Of a stretch of 64,000 nucleotides of DNA, positions 48,801 through 60,800 are shown one piece after another (position 1 is the stretch's first letter; each line of letters opens with the position of its first letter). The position numbers and the translations under genes are program-made. The notes under the pieces are model-generated. The model had not been told where the DNA came from. It did no database searches and saw only the letters and a list, made by a program, of their open reading frames with translations. This DNA comes from Gorsachius magnificus (lineage: Eukaryota > Chordata > Aves > Pelecaniformes > Ardeidae). The stretch lies in contig CM067081.1 of the NCBI GenBank assembly GCA_034008185.1, positions 62,001-126,000 on the forward strand. Reading direction: 5' to 3'.

Positions 48801-51800
48801 TGGTTAGGGGCCCTTCTGGTGATGCAGCACCCAGGACTGGGTGAACTCTGCTCCCTCCCACCTGGTTTGGCGAGCCTGGGTGACCATGGAGGGAAGGATC
48901 ATCACTTGGCCTAGAGATGAGAGATGGGCTGAATCCTGGGAGAAGCTGAGGATGAACACAGGGACTGTGATGCCCTCTGCTCCCCAAGACAATGGCCTTT
49001 GTTCCTTGGTGGTTCCTTAGCCCATCTTCCACAAGCTGGGCTGGGATCTTCCTCCACCACACATCTCTGCCCCAGCTTTACTTGCCAGGGAGTAAGATCA
49101 TCCTCTCCCCTAGCCTGTGTGATCCCTGGGTGGGAAGCCTGGGAGGAGGGAGGTGCAGGGCTGTGAGCCAAATGAGAGGCTCCTGGGGGCCCGGGGGGTC
49201 AATTCTGGGGGGCCGTTCTCCATCCACCCACAGACAGGGCTTATCGTCACCACACACAGCCTGGACCGTGAGGAGCAGGAGCATCACGTGCTGATGGGTA
49301 GGGCTATGCTGGTGCATGATTGGGGCGCAGGGAGCACAGGGGAGGCAGATGGGTGTCCCCACGGCTGGGGTAGGGCAGTATTGCAGGGCCAGCTGTGGGA
49401 AATGGTGGGGGTTTGTGGGGCACGCAGGGCTGTTGGGCAGTTTGAGCATGCAGGAATGCCAGTGATGCCGTGCCTGCTGCCCCTGTGATTGTCTGGGCAT
49501 TGGCATCTGACAGCCTTGGTAGTCGCTCCCGGTCAGCAGAGTAGCGTCCCAGTGCTCTTGCTGTGTTCCTGCAGTCTATGCACGGGATGGTGGCCTGCCC
49601 CCCAACCTCTCCAAGGCAACTGTGCGGATAACAGTCGGGGATGAGAATGACCATGCTCCACACCTAGAGAGTGAGTCCTGCTCTGTGGAGGTCCCTGAGA
49701 ACCAAAGCCGCGTGGCACTCTACACCCTGCGGGCCACCGATCCGGATGGCGGCGAGAACGGGCGCTTGGAATACCACGTGGCAGGTGAGGCACACGGGGA
49801 GCTCTGTAGCTGCTTTCTCAGCAGCAGGTAAGGGCAGTTCACCCTGGGTTGCCCGTGGCTCTGGGAAGTTCTGGCGGTTCCTGTTCCGCTTCAGTTCCCT
49901 CCCGGTCCAAACCACGTGTAGCTGCTGCCACCTCTCAGCCCTCTAGCTTCTCCAGTAAAGAGCACCCCAAGATCTGGACAAGCTGCCCTTCCTCATTCCC
50001 CAGGCTCTTGTCTGGTTCCCCAGGCTTCGACTAGGTCCATAGCACTCTTGGCTGCTCTGACTGTTGCATTTACAGGTTGTGAAGTGAGATCTCTTTGCTG
50101 TTACCATGCCGTGCATTATCTGGGGGCTCCCTGTGGCAGTAATGCTGGCCTGTAAGCTGAGCTGTCAGAGCCAGTTCTTACACACCCAGCCCCCCATATA
50201 CACACACACACAGAGCTGGACCGAGGAGGTTCAGTCCCACTGGGGCCTTACAGAGAGCAGCTCACTCCACCCTCCCTGCCAGGCCGCACTGGGATGGACT
50301 TCATGCCTGTCCTCTCTGGGCAGCATGGAACAGATCCTCCCTTGTACCAGTTATAGTCACTGTCTTGTTATTCCCTCTCTTCTTTTCCAGATGGAGACCC
50401 TGGGCAGGATTTCAGCCTGGACCCAGTCTCCGGTGTCCTCTCCACTGCACGAGCCCTTGACCGGGAGCAAGTTGCTTCCTACAGCCTCACAGTGGTGGTG
50501 CAGGACCACGGCACCCCCCCACGCAGTGCCACCATGTCGGTGAACGTGCGGGTGTTGGACCTAAACGACAATGCACCGGTTTTGCTCAGGCTGCCTATGT
50601 GGTGGAGGTGCCAGAGGACTTGCCTGTTGGTGCCCTGGTGCTGCAGCTGGTGGCTGAGGACCCTGACGAGGGCACCAATGGGCAGGTCTCTTACTACCTG
50701 GGCAACGAGTCACTTGGCATGTTCCAGGTTGAGACACAGAGTGGGCGCATCAGAAGCGCCCAGGTGCTGGACCGGGAGCGCCACCCCAGTTACAGCTTCC
50801 TGGCCAAGGCTGTGGACTCAGCACCATGGGAGCCCAAAAGCGCAGTCGTGCGTGTCACAGTCACAGTGCGAGATGTCAATGACCATGCCCCTGCCTTCCT
50901 GCACAGCCCACTCACTGTCAACTTGTCCCGCCACACACCGCTCAAGCAGGTCGTGGCCACCATGAGGGCAGAGGACAGGGATGCAGGCGCCAACGCCTCC
51001 ATCCTGTATCGCCTTGCCACCCCGAACTCTGCCTTTGCAATCAACTCCTACACAGGGGATATCCAGCTTCTGCAGCCCCTGAGCTCACTCAGCCAACGCC
51101 AGCGGACGCTGTTCATCCTGGCCACAGACCTGGGGCAACCGGCACTCTCCTCTACTGGTGTGGTGGTGATCCATTTGCAGGAAGAGCCCTACCGGGGGCT
51201 GCGCTTTCCCCGGAGCACCAGTGATGTGGCCCTGCCAGAAAATGCTGCCCCAGGTATCAGCTAGGCGGAGTGACCAGCAAGTGCTGGGATGAAATGGGAC
51301 AGGAGGGGAGGTGGGTGCTAGGCTGGCAAAGCTGTGGGAGGCTTAAACCAGGGAGCACTGCAGGGCCTTGGAAAGCACCATTATGCTTTGGGTAGACCCA
51401 AGGGACTGCAGGGTTTGAGTGGTGCCCAGGCTGTTCAGGGTGCTAATCCCTGTGGGGTTGCCTGAGGGTCTTCAGATCACTGTAGGTGGTCACCATGCCC
51501 AGTTGTTCCAGGAAGGTCTCCAAGGGTCACGGTGAGACCACAGAGGGGCCATGGACAGGCCCCACGAATCCTGGCTCCTGGGCCAAAGCTACCATTAGAT
51601 CTCGCTTCCTCTGGCAGCAGCGTCCTCAGGCAGAGCTGCATTCCGGCAGCACAGCACGTGCTGCCCGCTCACCTCCCTGCCCGATCACCGCCCTGCCCGC
51701 AGGCTCCACTGCCCCTCACGCTGTTCCGCTCTCTTCCAGGCACCACTGTGGCAAGCATCCAAGCCATGCACACGGGGGGCTCTTCTGGGCGCATCACCTA

Positions 51801-54800
51801 CAGCATCATCAGCGGCAACGAGAAGAATGCCTTCCTTATCCAGCCCAGCTCAGGTACAGCACCGAGTCTGCCTGGGGAAGCGGTGGGGGCTCAGAGCCCC
51901 CCGCCCCCGAGCCACAGGAACACCGTCCACACCTCTATGCCAGTAAATAGTGTTAGTATTGGATGTGGACGCTAACCTGTCGTTGTCCAGAGGTTAGCAC
52001 AGCTCCCAGTACCATTTTGGTCCCTCCTAACTGGATCTTTCCCCAAAAACTCCTAGGCCAAGTTCAGGAGTTAGCAGAGGCCAGGACCACCACTAAGATG
52101 CAATCTGCAATCTGGATGCAACCCCTGCCTTAGATGACAAGTTCAGCCAAAGGATACATCTCAGTTCTGTTTAAATCTTTATCCATGACCTGGACGAGGG
52201 GATCGAGGGCACCCTCAGCCAGTTTGCAGATGATCCCGAGCTGGGTGGGAGTGTGGATCTGCTGGGGGGAGGAGGGCTCTGCAGAGGGACCTGGCCAGGC
52301 TGGATCCATGGGCCCAGCCCAGTTGGGTGAGGGTCAACAAGGCCAAGGGCCGGGTCCTGCCCTGGGGTCACAACAACCCCAGGCAGCGCTCCAGGCGTGG
52401 GGCAGAGGGGCTGGAAAGCTGCCTGGTGGAAAAGGCCCTGGGGGTGTTGGTCGAGAGGGGGCTGAGTATGAGCCAGCAGGGTGCCCAGGTGGCCAAAGGG
52501 GCCAGCGGCATCCTGGCTTGTATCAGGAGTGGTGTGGCCAGCAGGAGCAGGGCAGGGACCGTGCCCCTGTGCTGGGCACTGGGGGGGCCGCCCCTCGACT
52601 GCTGGGGTCAGGGTTGGGCCCCTCCCTCCACGAAGGCCCTGGGGGGGCTGGAGCATGTCCAGAGAAGGGCAGCGGAGCTGGGGAGGGGCTGGCTCGGGGG
52701 GGAATTGCCGGGAGGGTGGGTTGGCCCGGGGCCCCAAAGGGCTGTCAGGCACTGGAAGGGGCTGCCCAGGGAAGGGGTCGAGTCCCCATCCCTGGGGGGA
52801 TTGAACAGCCGGGCAGACACAGTGCTTAGGGCCAGGGTTTAGTGGTGGGATGGCAGGGTTAGGGGAACAGTTGGGCTGGGTGAGCTCAAAGGGCTTTGCC
52901 AACCCAAGCAATTCCGTGATTCTATGATTCTGTGATGGGGCCCACAGTGCCAGGCACCTGGACTGCCGCACCTTATTCTCTGGAGCTGCTGTGACTGCAG
53001 CGCTGCTGTGGATTCATGTCTGTCTCTGTGCAGTCCCAATGGTGACCGTAAATGGGGAAAAGTGGGCATTCTTCTGCACCATACTGTTCCCTGAGCCAGT
53101 GCTGAACACATCAGAGGTGCTTGTGGGCAGCTGACGACCCAGACAGAGCGGTGAGGCAGGTTGCAGGGTGCTGGGCAAGCTGGCATTGTTTGCACCTTCA
53201 AAGGGCAGCCTTCGAGGGGCCACACATCCCTTGGCATTAGGGAAAGCCTGTGTGAGGGCAGGGTGAGAGGTGCCTTGCTGTGAGGTTGGTGCTTGTCCTG
53301 TAGTTTGGAAGAGACTGGGATATCACAACCCCCAGTATCAATACAGGCATTGAGAGCAGCCCTGCCGAGAGGGACTTGGGGGCACTGATTGATGAAAAGC
53401 TGGACATGAGCCGGCCATGTGCACTGGCAGCCCAGAAAGCCAACCCTACCTTGGGCTGCTTCCCCAGCAGCGTGGCCAGTGGGGCGAGGGAGGGGATTCT
53501 GCCCCTCTGCCCCACTCCGGTCAGACCCCCCCGGAGCCCTGTGTCCAGCTCGGGGGTCCCCAGCACAGGGCAGACATGGACCTGCTGGAGCGGGGCCAGG
53601 GGAGGGCTACTAAAATGCTCCGAGGGCTGGAGCCCCTCTGCTCTGAGGCCAGGCTGGGAGAGTTGGGGGTGTTCAGCCTGGAGCAGAGGAGGCTGCGGGC
53701 AGAGCTGAGTGCAGCCGTTCAGTGCTTGAAGGCGGGTTATAAGAAAGATGGGGACAGACATTTTAGCAGGGCCAGCTGTTACAGGACAAGGGGTGATGGT
53801 TTTAAACTGAAGCAGGGTAGGTTTAGACTGGATCTAAGGAAGAAATTCTTTACAGTGAGGGTGGTGAAACCCTGGCAGGGGTTGCACGGAGAGGTGGTGG
53901 AGGCCCCATCCCTGGGAACATTCCAGGCCAGGTTGGACAGGGCTGTGAACAACCTGATCTGGTTAAAGGTGTCCCTGGAGGGGGGTTGGACTTGGTGACC
54001 TCTAGGGGTCCCTTCCAACGCAATTCTATGATTCTATGATATGAGGAAGTCAGCCCTCAGAGCCCAGACATCATGCCAGAGCTTCTTGTTAAAACCCCAT
54101 TCTCTTATGCCTGCTAGATGCTTGGGTTTGGGACAGGATCCCAGGCTGACAGAGATCTTTCTGACACTGTGCTTGTGTCCTCTGCAGCCCATGGCTACTG
54201 TGCAGGTCCCTGTGAGCCACCCATGGTGCAAGCCGTTGGCAGCCTGATTAAGTACTGGCCACTGCAAGTCGCCCATGGGTATGGTGGGAAATGCTCAGCC
54301 ATGCACAAGTGCCCACTGAAATCACAGTGCCCGTGGCAGCCCACTGTCACCACGCATCCCCTCAGCCGCCGTACGGGCTCCTCAGCACCCTGGTGTCACT
54401 GCGAGCCACTGACTCACTGTAAGCCACAGCGTGGGCACTGAGAGCGCTGCGGGGAGGCCAGCACAGCACACCGTATCTCACGAAGGGGGTCCCAACCCCC
54501 CTTGGGGCATGGCCCCACAGAGTGCTGAGGCACCTGAGCTGCAGCTGCAGGTTTCCTGCACCCTGGGCATCCCAGGGGGCCTGATGCCACCCTGCAGCAA
54601 AGCCATGTGCACAGGCTGACCGCAATTCTTCTGTCACCTGGTGCATGCAGCACCCAAGCAGAGTAACCCCCAGCCCCAAACTGAGCTCTGGAGTTGGCAC
54701 TCTGCAGTTCCCGAGACCCAGAGTCAACGAGCAGCTGTGCTAAAATCCCAGCCAGGCTCACAGTCTGCGGGAGCTGCTGTGCCCAGGGCTCCCCTGCATG

Positions 54801-57800
54801 CTCTCAGTCCCGAGCACTGCTGCCCGTGAAGGATCAGCCCTCGCACACTGCCATGCAAGCGCGCCTGTCTGAAGCAGCCGTTCAGGAGCAAGCATTTCAC
54901 AGCAACAGAGCTGGGCCAAAGCTGCTCTGTCTGTGAGGGAGGGGCTGGCAGGGTTGCACCCTGGCCAGTTCTGTCTGGTCCCTGAGCCATCACCCAGGTC
55001 TCTGAGCCAGCCGTCTCCATGCTCCTGCGCTACCCAGGTCTCTCAGCTGAAGCCTGCATGGCTTCCATTATAGCCTGGGGGTGAAAGCAACCCCAAGTGA
55101 CTCCCAGGATGCCCGTGGGGCTGCCAGAGCCATACCTGGTCCCATCCAGTTTGGAGCCAGGCTGTGCAAGAGCAGCGACTGCTCAGACCTGCCCTGTGGT
55201 CTGCCCCTGAGCGGAGCTGGTGCAGTGCGGCGCCACCGCGGCAGCGCCCAGCTGAAACCCTGTGCCCACAAGCCAGCTGGAACAGAGCTCACAGAGCTCT
55301 TCTCCTCCCCCTTGCTTTTCCGCCCGGGTCTGCAGCCGGACCCTGCACACGGGGACTGTGCTCCCCAGCGTGGGAGGCTGCGGCCAGTCATGCGGAGAGG
55401 TCCGCACTTCCTGCTGTCCCGGGTGGGATAAGCAGGGCCCTGCTACGCCATGTGTGGCTGTGACACCCAGCTGCCCTGCTGTGCCGCAGCAAGGCCTGGC
55501 AGGGTCACAGAATTGCATCCCCTGCTGTGATCCCTGTCCCTTCATATCCCTTCATCTTGTTCCTGCTCAAGCCACTCGTGCCAGTGGGTGTCAGAGCACC
55601 CCGGATGTGTCCTGGCTGCACCTCGGCTGCACCTTGGTTGCTGCAGCGATACCACTTCATCTCAATGCGGAAACATTTCCCTTGGGCAAAGAGCCCAGAA
55701 TGCAGGATTTTTCCCTTAAAACATGTCCCTCCTTGAGTTCGTCTGTCTGTGAAACACTGCCCTGCTTTCTCCCAGGGCAAGGGGCTGCATGCTGCAGCCG
55801 GGTAGGGGGTGCTGGAGCAGCAGAGCGAAGGGGGACTGGCAGAGTGCGGCTCTCCTGCCCTGTGCCAGCTGCCAGGCAGTGTTACAGCAGGCCCCCGGCC
55901 TTCAGCTCTGCTGTGACGATGAACCAGTGCGTGGGCACCAGCCCATGACGGTCCTCAGCCATGCCCAAGCTCGTCCCCTCTCCAGGGAGGACCAGAGGTG
56001 ATGCCCAGGGGAGCTATGTTAGAGCCTTGTGTTGGTGAGCATGCTAAAGTGCTGCTGCGGGCCAGACCAGAGCGGGGGAATGCCGCGGGAGCATCCGCAG
56101 CCCCGAACTGCGGCACCTCAGGCTCCGCTGCTTCTGTCCCAGGCAGGAACAACCCTTCAGAAAGTGGGCTGCTTCCGACAGCGCTCCTTGTGTCTCCTCT
56201 GGGCCAAGCTAGCCCTGGAGGCAGGGCCTGCCCTGGCAGCCCAATGGCGCCAGAGGAGCAAGGAGCACAGCCGGCTCCTGGCCCTCGGGTTGCAGGAGGT
56301 GAGGACACAGCCATTCTCCAAACCAGGCCGCTCTGCTGGTGGCTGTAATCTGTGTTTGCCATCCCTGGACGTGTGGTTTCAGCTGTGTGCATTGGGACTC
56401 CCGCTGTCGCGCAGAGCTGGCAGCAGAGCTCGTGGGTAGGAGCTGAGCTTGTCCAAGCCACGTAGCTGTGCTAGGTGCCTGGTGCTGCACCCCTCTTGCC
56501 TGGCCAGTTCGCCTGGTGGTTGCACGTAGATGCTGAAACAGGCTGCAGAGAGCGTGAGGCCCTGCAGGACTCCCCGAGGCAGGGGTTCAGCTGCAGGAGC
56601 ACAGTTCCTCCTCATTATGTTGAACGCGTGCCTGTAGGAATGCTGCTAGTCATTTTAGTATATCTTTTGGGATGCCCCCACCTTCCTGGGTGGGACAGCA
56701 GCCCAGGCGCACAGCGGCTCAGGAGGCTAAGAATGGACGTCTGTCCTCAGAACCCTAGCGGAACTGCTGGCAGCTCCTACAGTGCCGTTGTAAGGACTTG
56801 ATCGAGACTGATAGCTGGAGTTGGGTGACTTTGGCCTGGAGCTTGGTGAGCTTGTGCAGCAGGATGGGGCCTGACATGGAGCAATTCTTTTTTAAGCTGC
56901 CATACCCCAGATGGTGTCTCCAGAGTGGGGGGACTATTGCATGCTTTGATGTAAGGGGAAGCTGCCTGTCCTGGGTGAGGTGCAAGATCCGTCACCCAGG
57001 GCAGCTCACTGGGACTGATGAGCAGGCTGTCAGTTTGGGGGGGGCTCAGAAGAGCTCAGGGTGTTTGTTCTGTCTACTTGAGAATGGGTGGATGAGCAGA
57101 GGGCTGGACTGAGCGCAAGGGAACGAAGGAGAAGAGGAGGGATGGATGTGCTGGTGCACCGCTCACCCCCCTTCACCCACCCCACCCTGCTGTTTCCCTG
57201 CTCCCAGGTGCCATCTCAGTTCAGGACTCTAGCAGCCTGGATTTCGAGGCCAGCCCCCGGCTGCGCCTTGTGGTCCAGGCAGAGACAGCAGCTTCCTTTG
57301 GCTTCATGGCCATAAACCTTAACCTGCAAGACGTGAATGACAACTTGCCACGCTTCCAGCTGCAGAACTACGTGGCGTTCATCTGGGAGTCACAGAGCTA
57401 CGACTCACCAGTCATCCAGGTATTACTGCGGGTGCAAGCACGGGCACCTGGGCCCCTGGTCTGCCTCTCTGCTGGGGCGAGGGGGTGGGGGGCTGTGCCA
57501 TGGGCCTGGGGCTGGCACCTACGGATAGCTCCAGCCTCGGAGAGCTGTGGTTTGCAGGGCTCCCCCACTGCACTGCTGAATCTCTCCTGTGGCTTTGCAG
57601 GTCCTGGCAGATGATCCGGATCAGGGGGCGAATGGGCAGGTGACTTATGCCATCAACCAGTCCCTGCCAATGGCAGGCTTGTACCACATTGATCCTCAGA
57701 CTGGCACTATCACTACAGCTGCCATCCTGGACAGGGAGATCTGGTCCCAGACCCGGTGAGTGGAGACTTGTGCCACAGAGATGGGGGGGGCCGAGCGGTG

Positions 57801-60800
57801 CAGCAGCATCCCCAAGGCTGCAGAGGATGCTCTGCTGCTCGGTGCCACCCAAAGCTGTCTCAGCCCTGCCTGTAAAATGTTTTTGCCAAGCAGCAGGAGC
57901 TTGGGCTTAGTGTTAACATGGGGAGCAAATGGTATCAAAGGCATGACAGATGGCCATGAGATGAGCCCGTGCTCTGTTCAGCCTGGTCTCTGCAGATCTG
58001 AGAAGATTGTGAGGGGGGTAGTGGACCCTTCAGTGGCTGCATCCATCCCCTTTCCCGCCTGCTTAGACCACATAGTCTCAGTCCCTTCCCACAGCCATAC
58101 ATTGCACCCTTCTGCCCTGTCACATGGCACTCCAGGTGCTATGCACTGCCCTGAACCCTCTTGCAAGTCCCCCTGCATTCAGCCCGGGTCTTCACCGGGT
58201 GCACGCACTCTACACATCATCCAGCCACACGTGTATGAGATACACAAACACGACACACAACAAATTTCAGTCTTCCCCTGCCCATTTACACGCGCATGGT
58301 TCAGATGCAAGGAACAACTTCTGCCGCCCCACTCCGGCGATGTTCTCTCCCCCATGTGCATGCTCCAAGGGCTGCGTGTCTCTCTTCCTTCTTCCCAGGG
58401 GACACCTAGGGTATTCATTCCACTCACGCATCCATCACCATTCCACAAAGAGACTCCGTGCATTCCCCAGCACCCAGATGTGCTCCAGGTGCCTGTCTCC
58501 CTGCACCCCACAATATGCTCTGCCTGCATCGTCTCCCACACACATTCCAGACACCTGCCCCTTGCTGTGGGTGCACCCACTACCTCCCCTTGCAAAAGCC
58601 TCCAGCCATGTGTGCATCTTCTGTGCCATGTGCCCATGCCAGGGCTGTGCATGAATCCACTGCCCGCCACATGCTCCAGATACTTGTGCCCACATTCGCT
58701 GCCTGCTCGTGTGTTCCAGGTGCTGGACACAAACTCACTGCCCCCCAGACCTGCACCTCAGATGTCCTGCCCTGGCCCACCATACTCTCAACGTACGCAC
58801 GTCCACTGCCCCGCACGTGCACTCCAGATGCTCCACACTTATCCATTGCCCCAGACACTCCAGATGCTGTGCACGGTTCCACTACCACATGTACACACTC
58901 CAACCCTGTGCACACATGCAGTACCCCCCAACATGCTCTAGATGCTGTGCACACATACGTTCCTACCTCACACACATGGCCACGTCTGTGAACCTTGTGC
59001 TTGCCCGCAGTTTGGTGGTAACGGCAGTGGACAGAGGGACGCCGCCTCTTGTGGGCTCTGCCACGCTGACCGTTGTGGTGATGGACATCAATGACAATAG
59101 CCCCACCATCCCCTTCCCCTGGGAGGTGCGGGTCCCAGAGAGTAAGTGCAGCTCAGCCCTGTGCGGTAACGCGTCCCTGACAGCATGAGCTGAGGCGCGA
59201 CGGATGCCTGTGGGTCAGGGAGAAGCCCCCGGAGGGGCCTGCCCATTCCCTTGCCAAGGGCTGGCTTGTGCTGGCCACGGGCTGAGTTCCCCCGAGCTCT
59301 TCAGCACTGCCCCATCTGTGGCGGCCTGGGGCCGGGGTCCCTGTGTCCTGGGGGAACCAGCTGAATTCCCAGCTCACCCCTGGCCCCTGCCTGCGCTGCA
59401 GGCTCTCTGGCCGCACATACCTGCCCTGCCTGCTCTCTGTCCTCAGCCTGTGCACCCTGTGCCTGTGCCAGCCTTGACTGGCCCTGCCCAGCTCCCAGTT
59501 CCTTCCCCTTCGCCCCCAGCATCCCCCCCTTGTCCCCAGTGTTCGGGCTCTGGACTGAGCTGGTTTCCCACTGCATGAGCCAGGGCTTCTCCGCGGAGAT
59601 GGGGCTGCCTGCTCATGCCTCGCCTCTCCACAGACACACTGCTGGGCACCCAGATAGCCCAGCTGACCGGCAACGACGTGGACTCGGGCCCCACGCTCTC
59701 CTACACGCTCGTGCTGGATGGTGACGCCATGGACACGTTCAGCGTGCTGCGGTATGGGGGACGCATTGCGCTGACGGGGCCGCTGGACTATGAACAGCGC
59801 AGCCACTACACCCTCACCCTGCGTGCCTCCGACACCCGCCACGAGACTGAGGCCAACCTCACCGTCGTCGTGGAGGACGTGAATGACAACGCACCGACTT
59901 TTAGCCAGGGCTTCTATCAGGTACCGTGCACTCAGGCGTGTAAGGTGGCATGGGCTGTCCTGTACGAGCCCCTGGGCTGCTCCTGCCTGGCTCACTGGGT
60001 CTGACGAGGCAGAGATCCCCTGAGAATGGGTCTGAGCGCAGCCCAGCCCCTCTGTTCCTGGGCTTCCATCCACGTCCTGACAACCTTCGTGCCGTCACCG
60101 TTGCGTGGGCAGGAGGCTGAGACCAGGGACTTAACACTAGGATCAGCAACTGCGGGCCTGCACAGCTGCGTGTGGACGGTGCCTGCTGGGATGGGTGGGA
60201 ATGGTGGGCAGGCCAGAAGCGGTGGGCGATGGGTCACAGCCTGGACAAGTGTTTCTGGCGAGATCTGGCTTGGGGTCCCACAGGGAGATCGCTGGGACAA
60301 TGTGCTCTGCGTCTGGAGCAGGGGTGCAAGAAGCTGGGAGGCCACAGAAACACTTGAAGGCTGCGACAGCACAGAGCAGTGGGACGGTCCGATTGCACAT
60401 GCTGCTCCACACACCAAAAAGACAAGAGCTGCTTGGATTTGTGTAAAATACCTTTTGTGGAGAACATATCAGCTATTAAAGAGTTCTTCAGAGTAGCAAA
60501 GCAAAGCAGAGAAAAGGATCAGGAACTGGATTCCGAAGCCGGTTGGGAGTGAGTCACATTAACGGTGCAGGGCGCTGTGCACATGGGACAGGCCTCCTCT
60601 GTGTGCCAGCCACGGCCCTGGCCAGCGATGAGCTGGGCCACCTTGGCAAATGCTGCGCTGGCCAGCCCCAGACCTTCTCCCAGCCGTGCTGGCTGGCTCC
60701 AGGCAAGGGGGAACGTGCGCCCGAATGGGGGACCCGGTGCTGATCAGGGCTCCTTCCTTTTACAGGTGGCGTTGCCGGAGCACACTCCCGCAGGCAGCAC

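Larger units (their letters stand above)
51854..57207 (+). other. DCHS1: DCHS1 intron 15, 5.35 kb with two CR1 copies
   Basis: The second-longest coding-region intron, phase 1. It contains two 5'-truncated CR1s in sense orientation (52.17-52.94 and 53.31-54.04 kb). The remaining 3.2 kb (54.04-57.2 kb) shows no recognised repeat or gene. The acceptor is ctgctcccag/GTGCC. Confidence 0.8.

Noticed and set aside
57760..58941. 393-codon + strand open frame
   Set aside because: It lies wholly within an intron with good splice sites, and its Cys/His/Pro-rich product reflects minisatellite units. No family resemblance.
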